Shown here: positions 9,200 to 18,297 of the stretch, one piece after another
Position numbering within the stretch: the stretch's first letter is position 1
How the letters are laid out: each line of letters opens with the position of its first letter
From: an uncultured Clostridia bacterium
GTDB taxonomy: Bacteria; Bacillota; Clostridia; Oscillospirales; Ruminococcaceae
Assembly: GCA_947166515.1 (NCBI GenBank)
Contig: CAMVEM010000008.1
Coordinates: 1 to 34,436 of the forward strand
Direction: 5' to 3'
DNA: 34,436 nt
The notes under the pieces: generated by a model
Databases searched by the model: none
The model's input: the letters and a program-made list of their open reading frames with translations, nothing else
What the model was told of the DNA's origin: nothing
Made by a program: the position numbers and the translations under genes

Positions 9200-10645
9200 C
9201 TACAGCTTCTCCGCAAGCCGCAGTTCTCCGTGTATCAGATTTGAAAGAAAGTACATTATCGCGCACTCGTTTTCCTGCCAGATACGAAAACGCCGTTTTA
9301 CTCCGCAGATAAGCCAGCCGTCTGTTGCTGTACTGCTGCCGACTCTAACGATCATGACCGATTCGAGCATGCGTTCTTTCATAACATTGTACAGAGCGGG
9401 ACAGGCTGTTTCAAGATCGGCGTTAGTGCTTGCGGTATATAAGTCTTCGCAGGTGAGATCATCGATGCCGGAGACGCTGATATCAAGCTGCTCGTCAACC
9501 AACGACTTCATTCGGTGTTCCTTGTTTACGAAGTACAGATCCGGTATCTGAAGACTGTCGGTAAGAAATGTGAGAACCGATCTTACCTTTTCGCGCAGAG
9601 TATTTCCGCGTTCAAACAGCTTATGCAGATTCATCATATCATCGTAAATGTTGTGCCTTACGAGCTTTTTTATCTCAATATCGCGGTGCTTTTCAGCGTT
9701 ATAGATCACATAACAGTTGCGGCCCCGGCTTTTTCCGAGATAGAGGGTTTTGTCTATCAGCGCAAAAAGATCGCCGAAATTGCCTGCATCTGTCGGGAAG
9801 CACGCGCAGCCTGATGTGCAGGTGACATAGGTGCTTCCGGATTCTAAACGCACATTCTGCCGGAGCACATTGTTGTTTTCATATAAGTCCTTGAAGAACT
9901 GCTGATCTGCAGCATAGTCGGTGTCGCGAAGATCGACCATAAGCAGTTCGTCGCCGCCGAAGCGCCCGACAATTCCGTCTGAACCGAGAAAATCTCCGAG
10001 AGATCTTGTTACTGCTTTGAGCACTGTATCGCCCGCGCTGTGGCCGAAGGTGTCGTTGATGAACTTGAAGTTGTCAAGATCGACTATTGCGAACGAGAAC
10101 GGTGTGCCGCTTGAAATGAGCGAATGAACATAGTTCACAGCGTTCACGCGGTTAAGTATCCCTGTCAGCGGATCAAGTATCTCATCAAGAGTCGTGTCGT
10201 CAAGGAGCCTGTCGAAATACGGATACTTTCTGAGCTTTTCGACAGTATATACGATCTGCAGGCCGTCCGCGCGGTTCTGTCTTCTGAGTACATCGGTGAT
10301 GTCAATGAAGCTGCCGACGAGTCCGACGATCTTATCTCCTTCATAAAGCGGTCGCTTTGATGCAATTATGTCGCGTTCCTCACCGCGGATAAAGCACTTT
10401 CCGTGTATCTTGTGCGTGGATTCTCCCGAAAGCACGCGAAGCTCATCGTTCTTATACGGCTCCGGGTCGCTGTGCCAGCCCATGTCCTCGTCGGTTTTGC
10501 CTATCAGGATTTCCGCCGACTCAAAACCGTAGAAATCAAGGAACGCCTGATTGACTCCGAGAAAACGGCGATCCTTGTCCTTCCAGAAAACACAGTCCTG
10601 CGAAGTGTTGATAATGTTATCGAACAGTTCGACTGTCATGTTCAT
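9200..10645 (-). CDS. PAS-GGDEF protein (putative diguanylate cyclase)
   Basis: N-terminal PAS (DCVFWKDKDRRFLGVNQAFLDFYGF). GGDEF domain (DPLTGILNRVNAVNYV, FAIVDLDNFKFINDTFGHSAGDTVL, GRFGGDELLMV). Extra C-terminal region. Confidence 0.93.
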   Translation of the reverse strand: MNMTVELFDNIINTSQDCVFWKDKDRRFLGVNQAFLDFYGFESAEILIGKTDEDMGWHSDPEPYKNDELRVLSGESTHKIHGKCFIRGEERDIIASKRPLYEGDKIVGLVGSFIDITDVLRRQNRADGLQIVYTVEKLRKYPYFDRLLDDTTLDEILDPLTGILNRVNAVNYVHSLISSGTPFSFAIVDLDNFKFINDTFGHSAGDTVLKAVTRSLGDFLGSDGIVGRFGGDELLMVDLRDTDYAADQQFFKDLYENNNVLRQNVRLESGSTYVTCTSGCACFPTDAGNFGDLFALIDKTLYLGKSRGRNCYVIYNAEKHRDIEIKKLVRHNIYDDMMNLHKLFERGNTLREKVRSVLTFLTDSLQIPDLYFVNKEHRMKSLVDEQLDISVSGIDDLTCEDLYTASTNADLETACPALYNVMKERMLESVMIVRVGSSTATDGWLICGVKRRFRIWQENECAIMYFLSNLIHGELRLAEKL

Positions 10646-10866
10646 ATATTTCAGCCACCTTTAATTGTGGAATAATTCGATTTTTATTATATCATATCCA
10701 TTGCGAAAAATCAAGACGAGTCTGATTTACACTTTGTACAGAAATGACGCAGGCTTGCTCGCGCAGGTCAAGAAATTTCTGCGCAAGATGACGGAATAAT
10801 ATGCAAGCAAGATGCGTGCGCCTATTTGTGCGGTAGTGCCGTTACAGTATTGCCTATAGGGTACCT

Positions 10867-11265
10867 CTAAAAACCGTATTTTTCCGAAATGACCCATTCT
10901 TTTGCTTTCTCGTAATCGTCGATAAATCTGACAGCTATCCCCTTTTTGTTTATTACGCCGATCTGCTTTTGCCAATGCTTTTCCACACCGACAAACACGA
11001 TCTTTCTGAACACTTTTTTACTCTCCATAACAGCGTCAGTTATTGTTCTCACTATCTGCCCGGTTATTTCTGTTTTATCCAGATCAATTATCATAAACGA
11101 TGAGACGGAGGGCCGTGAAAACAGCCTTTTATCTTCGGCGAATTTAGCTAACACTTCATCCTCGGACGCGCCCATTCCGTCTAAATGTTCGCACCATATT
11201 GTCCCGCCGTTATAATTCAGTTCAAATGATTTCTTTTTTATTGCAGCCTGCTGAATACTGTCCAT
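10867..11265 (-). CDS. Hypothetical protein, possibly STAS-like fold
   Basis: 132 aa ORF (MDSIQQAAIKKKSFELNYNGGTIWCEHLDGMG...). No confident family. Confidence 0.6.
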   Translation of the reverse strand: MDSIQQAAIKKKSFELNYNGGTIWCEHLDGMGASEDEVLAKFAEDKRLFSRPSVSSFMIIDLDKTEITGQIVRTITDAVMESKKVFRKIVFVGVEKHWQKQIGVINKKGIAVRFIDDYEKAKEWVISEKYGF

Positions 11266-11406
11266 AAATTATCCTCTTAATTTCTGTCTCGCTTTTTCCG
11301 CCGTAATGATACACTTTTGATTCCGGTTCGCAGATCATAATTGATCTATTGTCTATTCAAATCCCGCATTTCTCTGCGAATAGTATCTGAAAAATAAAAC
11401 ATCGGT

Positions 11407-11862
11407 TTATCCTTTATTATACTGCGCGAGCTCGTCATCTGTAAGTATCATGTATTGCTCTATTGTTGTTCCGTAATTAACAATAAGTCTGCCGTTTATG
11501 TGAACATACGAAAAACCGTTTGCTTTTTCCGTGTCGTCCTTTAAATAAAGATTCCTTCTGTCGTATGTATATTCGGTCCTTTCTCCGTCAAGCTCAAAAT
11601 AAGCAGTCCAGTCCTCTTTCAGGACCAGATAGCCCCTTTTTCCAATATCCCGCAATTCCAGCATTTCTTCATATGTCCCGCCGTCCTTGGAAATAGCGTA
11701 TCGCTTATAGCATCCGACAGGTTGTTCGTCAGGATAATAATTATATGTTGCAGTGGTTGTGATGGTACTTGTTTCACTTGTGTTTTTTCCGTCGCAGGAA
11801 CAAAAGCCAATGCATATTACAGATGCCATGATCGCCGGCAACAAAATTCTTTTAGTTTTCAT
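11407..11862 (-). CDS. Putative lipoprotein
   Basis: MKTKRILLPAIMASVICIGFCSCDGKNTSETST: signal peptide with a Cys-containing lipobox-like segment, then a low-complexity linker. Confidence 0.72.
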   Translation of the reverse strand: MKTKRILLPAIMASVICIGFCSCDGKNTSETSTITTTATYNYYPDEQPVGCYKRYAISKDGGTYEEMLELRDIGKRGYLVLKEDWTAYFELDGERTEYTYDRRNLYLKDDTEKANGFSYVHINGRLIVNYGTTIEQYMILTDDELAQYNKG

Positions 11863-11955
11863 AATGCTCCGTTAAGTTATATTAATTTGTCTCTTGTATG
11901 CGCTCACTGTTTTCATTCCGGCATACTATGAAATTCTTTATAAACAGAACTCCCG

Positions 11956-12294
11956 CTAACGCAAGCGCACATCCAAGTCCCGTATAGAAAAAGCGACAAA
12001 AACATCCGGGAATACTCCGGCAGCACGCAGCCCGATTCCGCCGCCCATCATTACCGCCATAATGATATATGCTTTTATATCGAAAAATTTCCAGAAGGGC
12101 TGACGTTCCTTTTCATAACCCAGAATTCTTTTTGTGTGTTTCCAGCTCATTCTGAAAGACATCAGTCCGAACGCCGCAAATACGGCGACCGACGACAGAT
12201 ACCAATACCATTGCTGCTCTATAGCAAGATACGAGATGATCCCCAACCTCGCAACATTTACGCCGGCTATAAGCCAGACTATCCCGGCTATCAA
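11956..12294 (-). CDS. Small membrane protein, hypothetical
   Basis: 112 aa ORF with several hydrophobic helices. Confidence 0.6.
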   Translation of the reverse strand: MIAGIVWLIAGVNVARLGIISYLAIEQQWYWYLSSVAVFAAFGLMSFRMSWKHTKRILGYEKERQPFWKFFDIKAYIIMAVMMGGGIGLRAAGVFPDVFVAFSIRDLDVRLR

Positions 12295-12379
12295 TAATAA
12301 TGTTCTTTTTTAACCATAAAAACGCCTTAGATTTTTTATTGTATTATGTCAGTCATATTCTGATGAGAAATGCTATAGT

Positions 12380-12844
12380 TTACATTTTCAGAACGAATCG
12401 ATATACCATAACACTTCCGTCCATTTCAGCAGACACTATTTCAAATCCACATTTTTCTGTATAAAACTTTACATTTTCTTTTTTATCTATGGGTGTGATC
12501 AAGGTAAATCTATCCCAGTCATCGTAGTACGATGTTACAAACTTAATAGCCTGTGTTCCGATCCCTTTACCCTGATACTCCGGAACAACACACAAACAGC
12601 CGACTTCATATGTTCCTGCTTCCACCTTTTTGCACGAGACGCAGCCAACCGGCTTGTTATCAGACAGAATAACGAATTTGGGGTAATTAATAATGGATTC
12701 CTCCATCATTTCTTTTGTCTTCCCATACGCAGGACATTCACCATATTTTACATAATCACTATAAAACGCAGAATTATAGATATCTATCAGTATTTCTGCA
12801 TCTGAAATATCCGCTTTTCTGAAATCGATCTTCATAAACGACAA
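12380..12844 (-). CDS. GNAT-family N-acetyltransferase
   Basis: GNAT motif A VGCLCVVPEYQGKGIGTQAIKFV and FYTEKCGFEIV near the C-terminus. Confidence 0.92.
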   Translation of the reverse strand: MSFMKIDFRKADISDAEILIDIYNSAFYSDYVKYGECPAYGKTKEMMEESIINYPKFVILSDNKPVGCVSCKKVEAGTYEVGCLCVVPEYQGKGIGTQAIKFVTSYYDDWDRFTLITPIDKKENVKFYTEKCGFEIVSAEMDGSVMVYRFVLKM

Positions 12845-12963
12845 CTCCTTAAATTCCTATTTGCCGCATCGTATTGTAAAGCAAAAATCACAGATATATT
12901 ATATCATACTCTCTGCTATTTTGCAATCACAATTCACAACTTTAGCTGAAAAATTAGTTTCAC

Positions 12964-13002
12964 GTTTCTGTCTCCCCCGCCGGAGGCGGGGGAGACAGAA
13001 AC
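12964..13002. repeat. Perfect 18-bp inverted repeat with 3-nt loop, GC-rich core
   Basis: GTTTCTGTCTCCCCCGCC-gga-GGCGGGGGAGACAGAAAC read directly. Confidence 0.9.
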
Positions 13003-13076
13003 AATAAAATTCCTCAAGTTGTAGATATCAATTTTGAATATAAAACTCTATTTGTTACTACTCCGAAAATCAAGCC

Positions 13077-13105
13077 TTGACAATACCGGCTTTTTGTGAT
13101 ATAAT
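13077..13105 (+). promoter_or_regulatory. Consensus sigma-A promoter for the antiporter leader
   Basis: TTGACA (13077-13082), 17 bp spacer, TATAAT (13100-13105). Confidence 0.85.
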
Positions 13106-13111
13106 AGGCAA

Positions 13112-13223
13112 ATAAAGGGAATGACGACCTCCCTCGGATCTTCCGGAACCGCTTTTTCAGGCTGATGGCATCTGCATTTTTATGCAGATACTGTCGGCCT
13201 TTTTAAATTTTACGGAGGCATTT
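13112..13223 (+). promoter_or_regulatory. Structured 5' leader with terminator hairpin, candidate cation riboswitch
   Basis: Short pairings GGGA/UCCC and UUCCGGAA, then stem AGGCUGA...AUCUGCAU-UUUU-AUGCAGAU...UCGGCCU followed by U-rich UUUUAAAUUUU, then RBS ACGGAGG. Confidence 0.6.
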
Positions 13224-14423
13224 ATGTTACTTTCACTTGCTATTATTTTTCTTGTCGGGCTGTCATCAGCCGCTATATTCAAAGCAATAAAGCTGCCGCG
13301 TATCATAGGTATGCTCGCTTCCGGGATAATAGTCGGCCCGTACGTCCTTGATCTGCTCGACCCGTCAATACTTGGAATTTCAAGTGATCTTCGCCGTATT
13401 GCGCTTATCATAATACTAATAAAAGCCGGCTTATCGCTGAATCTGTCTGACCTGAAAAAAGTCGGCAGACCGGCGGTGCTTATGGCATTCCTGCCCGCCT
13501 GCTCTGAGATAGTCGGATATATTTGCTTCGCGCCGATGTTCTTCGGGCTTACGCTTACCGAAGCTGCTGTCATGGGAGCGGTTCTCGCTGCGGTCTCCCC
13601 CGCTGTCGTTGTCCCGCGAATGGTGAAGCTGATCGAAGAAAAGCAAGGCACGGACAAGAGCATACCGCAGCTGATACTCGCGGGAGCTTCCTGCGACGAC
13701 ATCTTCGTTATTGTCCTGTTTTCGACATTCGTTACAATGGCACAGGGCGGAACGGTAAGCGCGCTTGACTTTGCCAATATCCCGATCTCGATAGTCCTCG
13801 GAGTACTGCTCGGAGTCGCAGCGGGGTTTGCTCTGTTTCTGCTGTTTGAGTTTGCATACAAAAAAGGTCTCAAAATACGAAACACATTGAAAGTCATAAT
13901 CATTCTCGCAGTCGCGTTTCTGCTGATTTCAGCCGAGACTATGCTCACGGGTATCATTGCGGTATCCGGACTTCTCGCGGTGACTGCCATGGCTTGTGTG
14001 ATAAAAATAAAAAGCGACAAGGCTGTATCGTCGCGGATCTCGGAAAAATTCGGCAAACTGTGGATACCAGCCGAAGCCGTTCTGTTCGTACTTGTCGGCG
14101 CTGCTGTCGATATCCGTTACACACTCTCAGCGGGAGTGTCAGCATTGGCGATGATTTTTATTGCTCTCGCCTTCCGGGCTGTCGGAGTTCTCATCTGTCT
14201 TATAGGTACAGAACTGGGCGCAAAGGAACGTCTGTTCTGCGTTATCGCCTATCTCCCGAAAGCTACGGTGCAGGCGGCTATCGGGTCGGTACCGCTGGCC
14301 CTCGGGCTGCCGTGCGGGAACGCTGTGTTGTCGGTGGCGGTGCTTGCGATAATCATTACCGCACCGCTCGGCGCAATAGGTATTGACGCGACCTGCAAAA
14401 GGCTTCTCATATCGGAGAAATAA
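13224..14423 (+). CDS. CPA-family cation/proton (Na+/H+-type) antiporter
   Basis: Hydrophobic, about 12 TM. LPRIIGMLASGIIVGPYVLDLL, LSLNLSDLKKVGRP and AVSPAVVVPRM are typical. Start placed at the ATG after ACGGAGG rather than the track start at 13182, which lies in the terminator hairpin. Confidence 0.88.
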   Translation: MLLSLAIIFLVGLSSAAIFKAIKLPRIIGMLASGIIVGPYVLDLLDPSILGISSDLRRIALIIILIKAGLSLNLSDLKKVGRPAVLMAFLPACSEIVGYICFAPMFFGLTLTEAAVMGAVLAAVSPAVVVPRMVKLIEEKQGTDKSIPQLILAGASCDDIFVIVLFSTFVTMAQGGTVSALDFANIPISIVLGVLLGVAAGFALFLLFEFAYKKGLKIRNTLKVIIILAVAFLLISAETMLTGIIAVSGLLAVTAMACVIKIKSDKAVSSRISEKFGKLWIPAEAVLFVLVGAAVDIRYTLSAGVSALAMIFIALAFRAVGVLICLIGTELGAKERLFCVIAYLPKATVQAAIGSVPLALGLPCGNAVLSVAVLAIIITAPLGAIGIDATCKRLLISEK

Positions 14424-14435
14424 GTCATATAAATG

Positions 14436-14464
14436 TTGCAAAAAATCTGATTTTATGATATAAT
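14436..14464 (+). promoter_or_regulatory. Sigma-A-like promoter for the patatin gene
   Basis: TTGCAA, 17 bp spacer, TATAAT. Confidence 0.7.
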
Positions 14465-14554
14465 TGTCTGAAAATGAAATCACGACTTATGACTTTTCAG
14501 ATCACCTATACAAAACAGAAAAAATATTTTTAAGGAACTAAGGATATAACAATT

Positions 14555-15460
14555 ATGAGCAAACGAGTTTATAAAGGTCTTGACAGGCTCCCGACCGGCA
14601 CGGCAAGCGAAAAACTGTCAGAAGGCTGCCTTGTGCTTGAAGGCGGAGGCTGGAAGGGACTTTATACAGTCGGTGTTCTCGACTGTATGATGATGAATGA
14701 TATAAACATATCGAATGTAGTCGGAGTCTCTGCCGGAGCCCTCTCGGCTGTCGGCTATGTATCCGGCCAGATAGGCTTGTCAGCGCGTATCGATCTGACT
14801 TACAGACATGACAGCAATTATTGCGGTATGGGAGCAATGCGGCGCGATCACGGCATCACAGGATTTACATATCTGTTCACTGATATTCTTGAAAAGATGT
14901 CCCTTGATAAGAAGCGTCTTATGGACCCAGCACGAAAGTTGATAGTAACGGCGACCGACATTACTACAGGGCGGATAAAACACTTTGAAAAAGGAAAGTG
15001 CGATATATTCCGCGCTATCCAGGCATCCGCAACAGTTCCCTATGTCTCCCGCCCGGTGATGATAGACGGAGTCCCATATCTTGACGGAGGCTGCGCAGAG
15101 AAGATCCCGTACTCATGGGCAGAAAACTCGGGAGAGAAAAAGATCGTAGTGGTAAAGACGCGTGAAGCAAGTTACCGCAGAAAACCGGGAACTTCAAAGA
15201 TTGCAAAGATATGGTACAGAAAATACCCGCTATTTTTAGAAAGCCTTAATTCAACAAACGAAGATTTCAATAAAACTGCGGATATGCTTGAACAAAAAGC
15301 AAAGGAAGACTCGATATTTCTTATAGAACCGTCCGAACCTGTCACCGTAAAGCGGTTTGACGGTGATATGGAAAAGCTCGGAAACCTTTACTGGCTCGGT
15401 TATCACGATATGGAAGCAAGAGTCGGTGAACTGAAAAGATATCTTAAGAAAAGCGAATAA
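14555..15460 (+). CDS. Patatin-like phospholipase
   Basis: LVLEGGGWKGLYTVGVLD oxyanion loop, GVSAGALSA nucleophile elbow, YLDGGCAEKIPY Asp-Gly motif. Confidence 0.95.
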   Translation: MSKRVYKGLDRLPTGTASEKLSEGCLVLEGGGWKGLYTVGVLDCMMMNDINISNVVGVSAGALSAVGYVSGQIGLSARIDLTYRHDSNYCGMGAMRRDHGITGFTYLFTDILEKMSLDKKRLMDPARKLIVTATDITTGRIKHFEKGKCDIFRAIQASATVPYVSRPVMIDGVPYLDGGCAEKIPYSWAENSGEKKIVVVKTREASYRRKPGTSKIAKIWYRKYPLFLESLNSTNEDFNKTADMLEQKAKEDSIFLIEPSEPVTVKRFDGDMEKLGNLYWLGYHDMEARVGELKRYLKKSE

Positions 15461-15478
15461 ACTATCACAGGTGATTTA

Positions 15479-16519
15479 ATGGATAAATGGGAAACTCCAA
15501 CCAAAGAAACAGAAAACATTTTTCGTATGTTTTCTGATGATGCTTTGATATCATGCCGGCATATAAACACAAGCAGAGAAGACAGTGATTTCAGAGAAAC
15601 TATCATTGCTGAAACAGGATCGGGAAACAAGCTGGTAATAAAGCTTGCCGATAATGATTTCACTTTTCCCGGAAAGATAAGAATGTGGCAGAAAACAGTA
15701 GAGGAATACCTTGCGCTCGGATATTACTGCCCGATAATATTATGCGATAAAACAGGCGGCTTCCCGACTGTAGATCATAAAGGACACAGATGTGTTGCGT
15801 ATGCCGAGGAATATTCAAAATATGCACTGCTTGAAGAAAGATTCGACGGCAAAAGCGATAATAAATGTTCTTGTTATGACAGATACAGAAAAGACATCTG
15901 GCGCATGACTGCAAAGATTGCCGCAAAACACTTCGACTATACGGAATATCCGTCTGCATACTGCCTGTTCGAGACATTCTGCCCGAGCGATGAGGTCGAT
16001 GAAGTGCTTGAAAACGCTCTGAAATGGAAGGAATATGCTGATACCCTGCCCGATATGTTCCGTGAACAGGTGCAGAGGATATGGGAGCTTTGGACTGAAA
16101 ACAGAGCTGCGCTGGAACCGATCTACAAAAAGCTCCCAACATCTGTATTTCAGGCAGACCTTAACTCAACAAATATTCTTGTTGACGAAAACAAAAGATT
16201 TGTCGGCATCTGCGACTTCAATCTTTGCGGGAAAGATGTATTTCTGAACTATCTTATGCGCGAAAACTACGATGCCGACTTTGATAAAGAGATCGGCGTG
16301 ATATGCGATATGTTAAAAGTTGCAAGTGAGTATTATCATTTTTCAGACATCGAAAAAGACACGACTCTGATGCTTTACCGCTGCCTGAAACCGCTGTGGT
16401 ACAACAGGCTCGAACGGCTGAAAGAGCTGAAAAACAACGAAGAGATAAAAGCGTTTCTTGACAGGACAGAAAACTGTCTGACACGGGACATAGATTTTAA
16501 AACTTGTATTGTCAAATAA
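15479..16519 (+). CDS. Aminoglycoside phosphotransferase (APH)/kinase-like protein
   Basis: 346 aa. Catalytic loop-like VFQADLNSTNILVD and metal-binding-like FVGICDFNLCGKD. Confidence 0.7.
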   Translation: MDKWETPTKETENIFRMFSDDALISCRHINTSREDSDFRETIIAETGSGNKLVIKLADNDFTFPGKIRMWQKTVEEYLALGYYCPIILCDKTGGFPTVDHKGHRCVAYAEEYSKYALLEERFDGKSDNKCSCYDRYRKDIWRMTAKIAAKHFDYTEYPSAYCLFETFCPSDEVDEVLENALKWKEYADTLPDMFREQVQRIWELWTENRAALEPIYKKLPTSVFQADLNSTNILVDENKRFVGICDFNLCGKDVFLNYLMRENYDADFDKEIGVICDMLKVASEYYHFSDIEKDTTLMLYRCLKPLWYNRLERLKELKNNEEIKAFLDRTENCLTRDIDFKTCIVK

Positions 16520-16565
16520 ATATCAGCCGGAAATGGGCAGAGTTTAACAAAAGGAAAATAACACT

Positions 16566-16778
16566 ATGGATAAAAAGTACAGGATTATGTGGACAGCGAG
16601 CCTTATGGCTATTTCATGCATCACAATCATCATCGCAGTCTGCAACATGACGTCAATAGAGCTGCCGGACATTGTCACGCGGATACTGGGTGCTGTTGAT
16701 CTTATTTCGATCCCTGTTCTGATCTTTTCATCGATCAAATTAAGGATACTGAAAAAGGAACAGGAAAAGAAAAGCTGA
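16566..16778 (+). CDS. Small membrane protein
   Basis: 70 aa with two hydrophobic segments. RBS-like AAAGGAAAA upstream. Confidence 0.6.
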   Translation: MDKKYRIMWTASLMAISCITIIIAVCNMTSIELPDIVTRILGAVDLISIPVLIFSSIKLRILKKEQEKKS

Positions 16779-16906
16779 CGATCGTTGTTTGTTTCGCAGA
16801 ATTTGTTTTTCAGATACGTTTTGTCATTCAGGATGTAAAGAATCACCCGATACCTGTTATAAGCCTTTCGCCGGATTCATATATCAACAACGCTGAATGA
16901 AAAAAG

Positions 16907-16932
16907 TCCCTCCGGAATTCATACCGGAGGGA
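16907..16932. terminator. Intrinsic terminator (minus strand U-run)
   Basis: TCCCTCCGG-aattcata-CCGGAGGGA. The minus strand continues into CTTTTTTC. Confidence 0.75.
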
Positions 16933-17153
16933 TTATTAATATACATCTGAAATACTATCTCTTGAACAATGCCGCAAACGCAAGTCCGACGATCAGCACA
17001 AGCGCAGACACGCCGAGCAGTATCACATTGCCGCTGTTATCACAGTACCTCCTGTTTTTATTCGGGAATTGTTCTTTCTGAAATTATAATAATACAACTG
17101 AATAAAGCGATACTAAATTTTTATGTGATAATTATGTATTTTTTCTGAAAAAA

Positions 17154-17181
17154 ACACGACCTGTTGGTATGCCGATCGTGT
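17154..17181 (-). terminator. Intrinsic terminator after HATPase remnant
   Basis: Minus strand ACACGA...TCGTGT followed by TTTTTTC. Confidence 0.65.
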
Positions 17182-17187
17182 ATCATC

Positions 17188-17511
17188 TCATTTCAGAACC
17201 ACCTTAAATCCTATATGGTCCTTATCCTTGCAGTAAGCGGTAATGTCGCCCTTATGCTTTGACACTATCGAGCGTGCAAGCGAAAGGCCTATGCCGTGCC
17301 CGCTTCCGGCTGTGCGCGCTTTATCCGAGCGGTAAAATCTGTCGAATAAGCGGTCGAGCTGGATACCGGACGCCCCGGTGAAGTTGTTCTGGATATTTAG
17401 CGTGATATGGCGTCTTTTTTCGAGCTTTATGTTTATCGTACCGCCGTTGTCGCAGTATTTAACAGCATTATCGAGCAGTATCGAAAACAGGTGCCTTACC
17501 TCGTCTTTCAC
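17188..17511 (-). pseudogene. Sensor histidine kinase C-terminal HATPase_c fragment (N-terminus missing)
   Basis: 107 aa: HLFSILLDNAVKYCDNGG (N-box), LDRLFDRFYRSDKA (F-box), GSGHGIGLSLARSIVSKHKG (G2). No HisKA or sensor upstream. Confidence 0.82.
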
Positions 17512-17561
17512 TTAATGCATTGAACTGTAACTAATAAAGAGGAGAAAGAGCTTCACGGGGG

Positions 17562-17590
17562 TTGAAAGATGAATATATCTGTGCTATAAT
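17562..17590 (+). promoter_or_regulatory. Sigma-A-like promoter
   Basis: TTGAAA, 17 bp spacer, TATAAT upstream of 17659. Confidence 0.7.
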
Positions 17591-17658
17591 ACATTTAGGC
17601 TCAAAGATGCCTGACGGAATGCAATGCCGGGCATATAACATCGGAGGGGCAGTAATAT

Positions 17659-18297
17659 ATGAAGAAATTCTACAATGATTATCTTGATTCCGGAATAAAG
17701 CCGGAGAAAAGCCTGTTCATCGGCATAGTACTTCTTGCCGTTGTGATAAGCGGCATTTTCGGCTGGGTGTATGAATTCATATTCTACTGGATAAACGGCG
17801 GATTCGATAAATTCTACTGGCGCGGAGGAAACTTTCTTCCGTGGATAAATATATACGCCTACGGCTCACTTATGATATGGTTCCTGACCTTTAAGCTGAG
17901 GAAAAAACCGCTGCTTGTATTTATCATAAGCTTTGTATCCACCGGTATCCTTGAATTTTTCGCCGGGCTCGGAGTATATCTTATCACCGGCCTCAAATAC
18001 TGGGACTACGATACCGAGATACTCGGTTTCGGGAGCATATACGGGTTTGTGTGTCTGCGCAGCGTTATTATGTTCGGGTTAATGGGGCTGTTTCTCGTTT
18101 ATGTCATACTGCCGGGGATATATTATCTTGCGGTGAAGCTTCCGAAAAAGGTTTTCCTTGTGACAGCCGTGATACTGTTCGCTGTTTTTCTCGGTGATGA
18201 TATCTACAACCTTATTTTCGCAAATATCTTCTCGCTTCCGACCGCCCGCGATGTTTACCAGAGCATAGGCTTCAACTTCATGGATTATACGCGGTAG
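17659..18297 (+). CDS. Putative ABC transporter permease, CmpB-type family
   Basis: 212 aa multipass membrane protein. GIFGWVYEFIFYWINGG, RGGNFLPWINIYAYGSL and YWDYDTEILGFGSIYGFVCLRSV resemble PF06541-type proteins. Confidence 0.75.
   Translation: MKKFYNDYLDSGIKPEKSLFIGIVLLAVVISGIFGWVYEFIFYWINGGFDKFYWRGGNFLPWINIYAYGSLMIWFLTFKLRKKPLLVFIISFVSTGILEFFAGLGVYLITGLKYWDYDTEILGFGSIYGFVCLRSVIMFGLMGLFLVYVILPGIYYLAVKLPKKVFLVTAVILFAVFLGDDIYNLIFANIFSLPTARDVYQSIGFNFMDYTR

Noticed and set aside
10727-10860. Repeat-like intergenic sequence (CAGAAATGACGCAGGCTTGCTCGCGCAGG...)
   Set aside because: Some short internal similarities (CGCAGG, GCAAGC) but no consistent unit, inverted ends or recognisable RNA structure by eye.
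13112-13170. GGGAAUGACGACCUCCC as a mini-ykkC/guanidine-II riboswitch
   Set aside because: Only one ACGA-containing hairpin is present; that class needs two tandem ACGR hairpins, and the gene context is an antiporter.
13157-14056. 299 aa minus-strand ORF opposite the antiporter
   Set aside because: Ser/Thr/Ala/Ile-rich mirror of a hydrophobic CDS; a typical shadow ORF.
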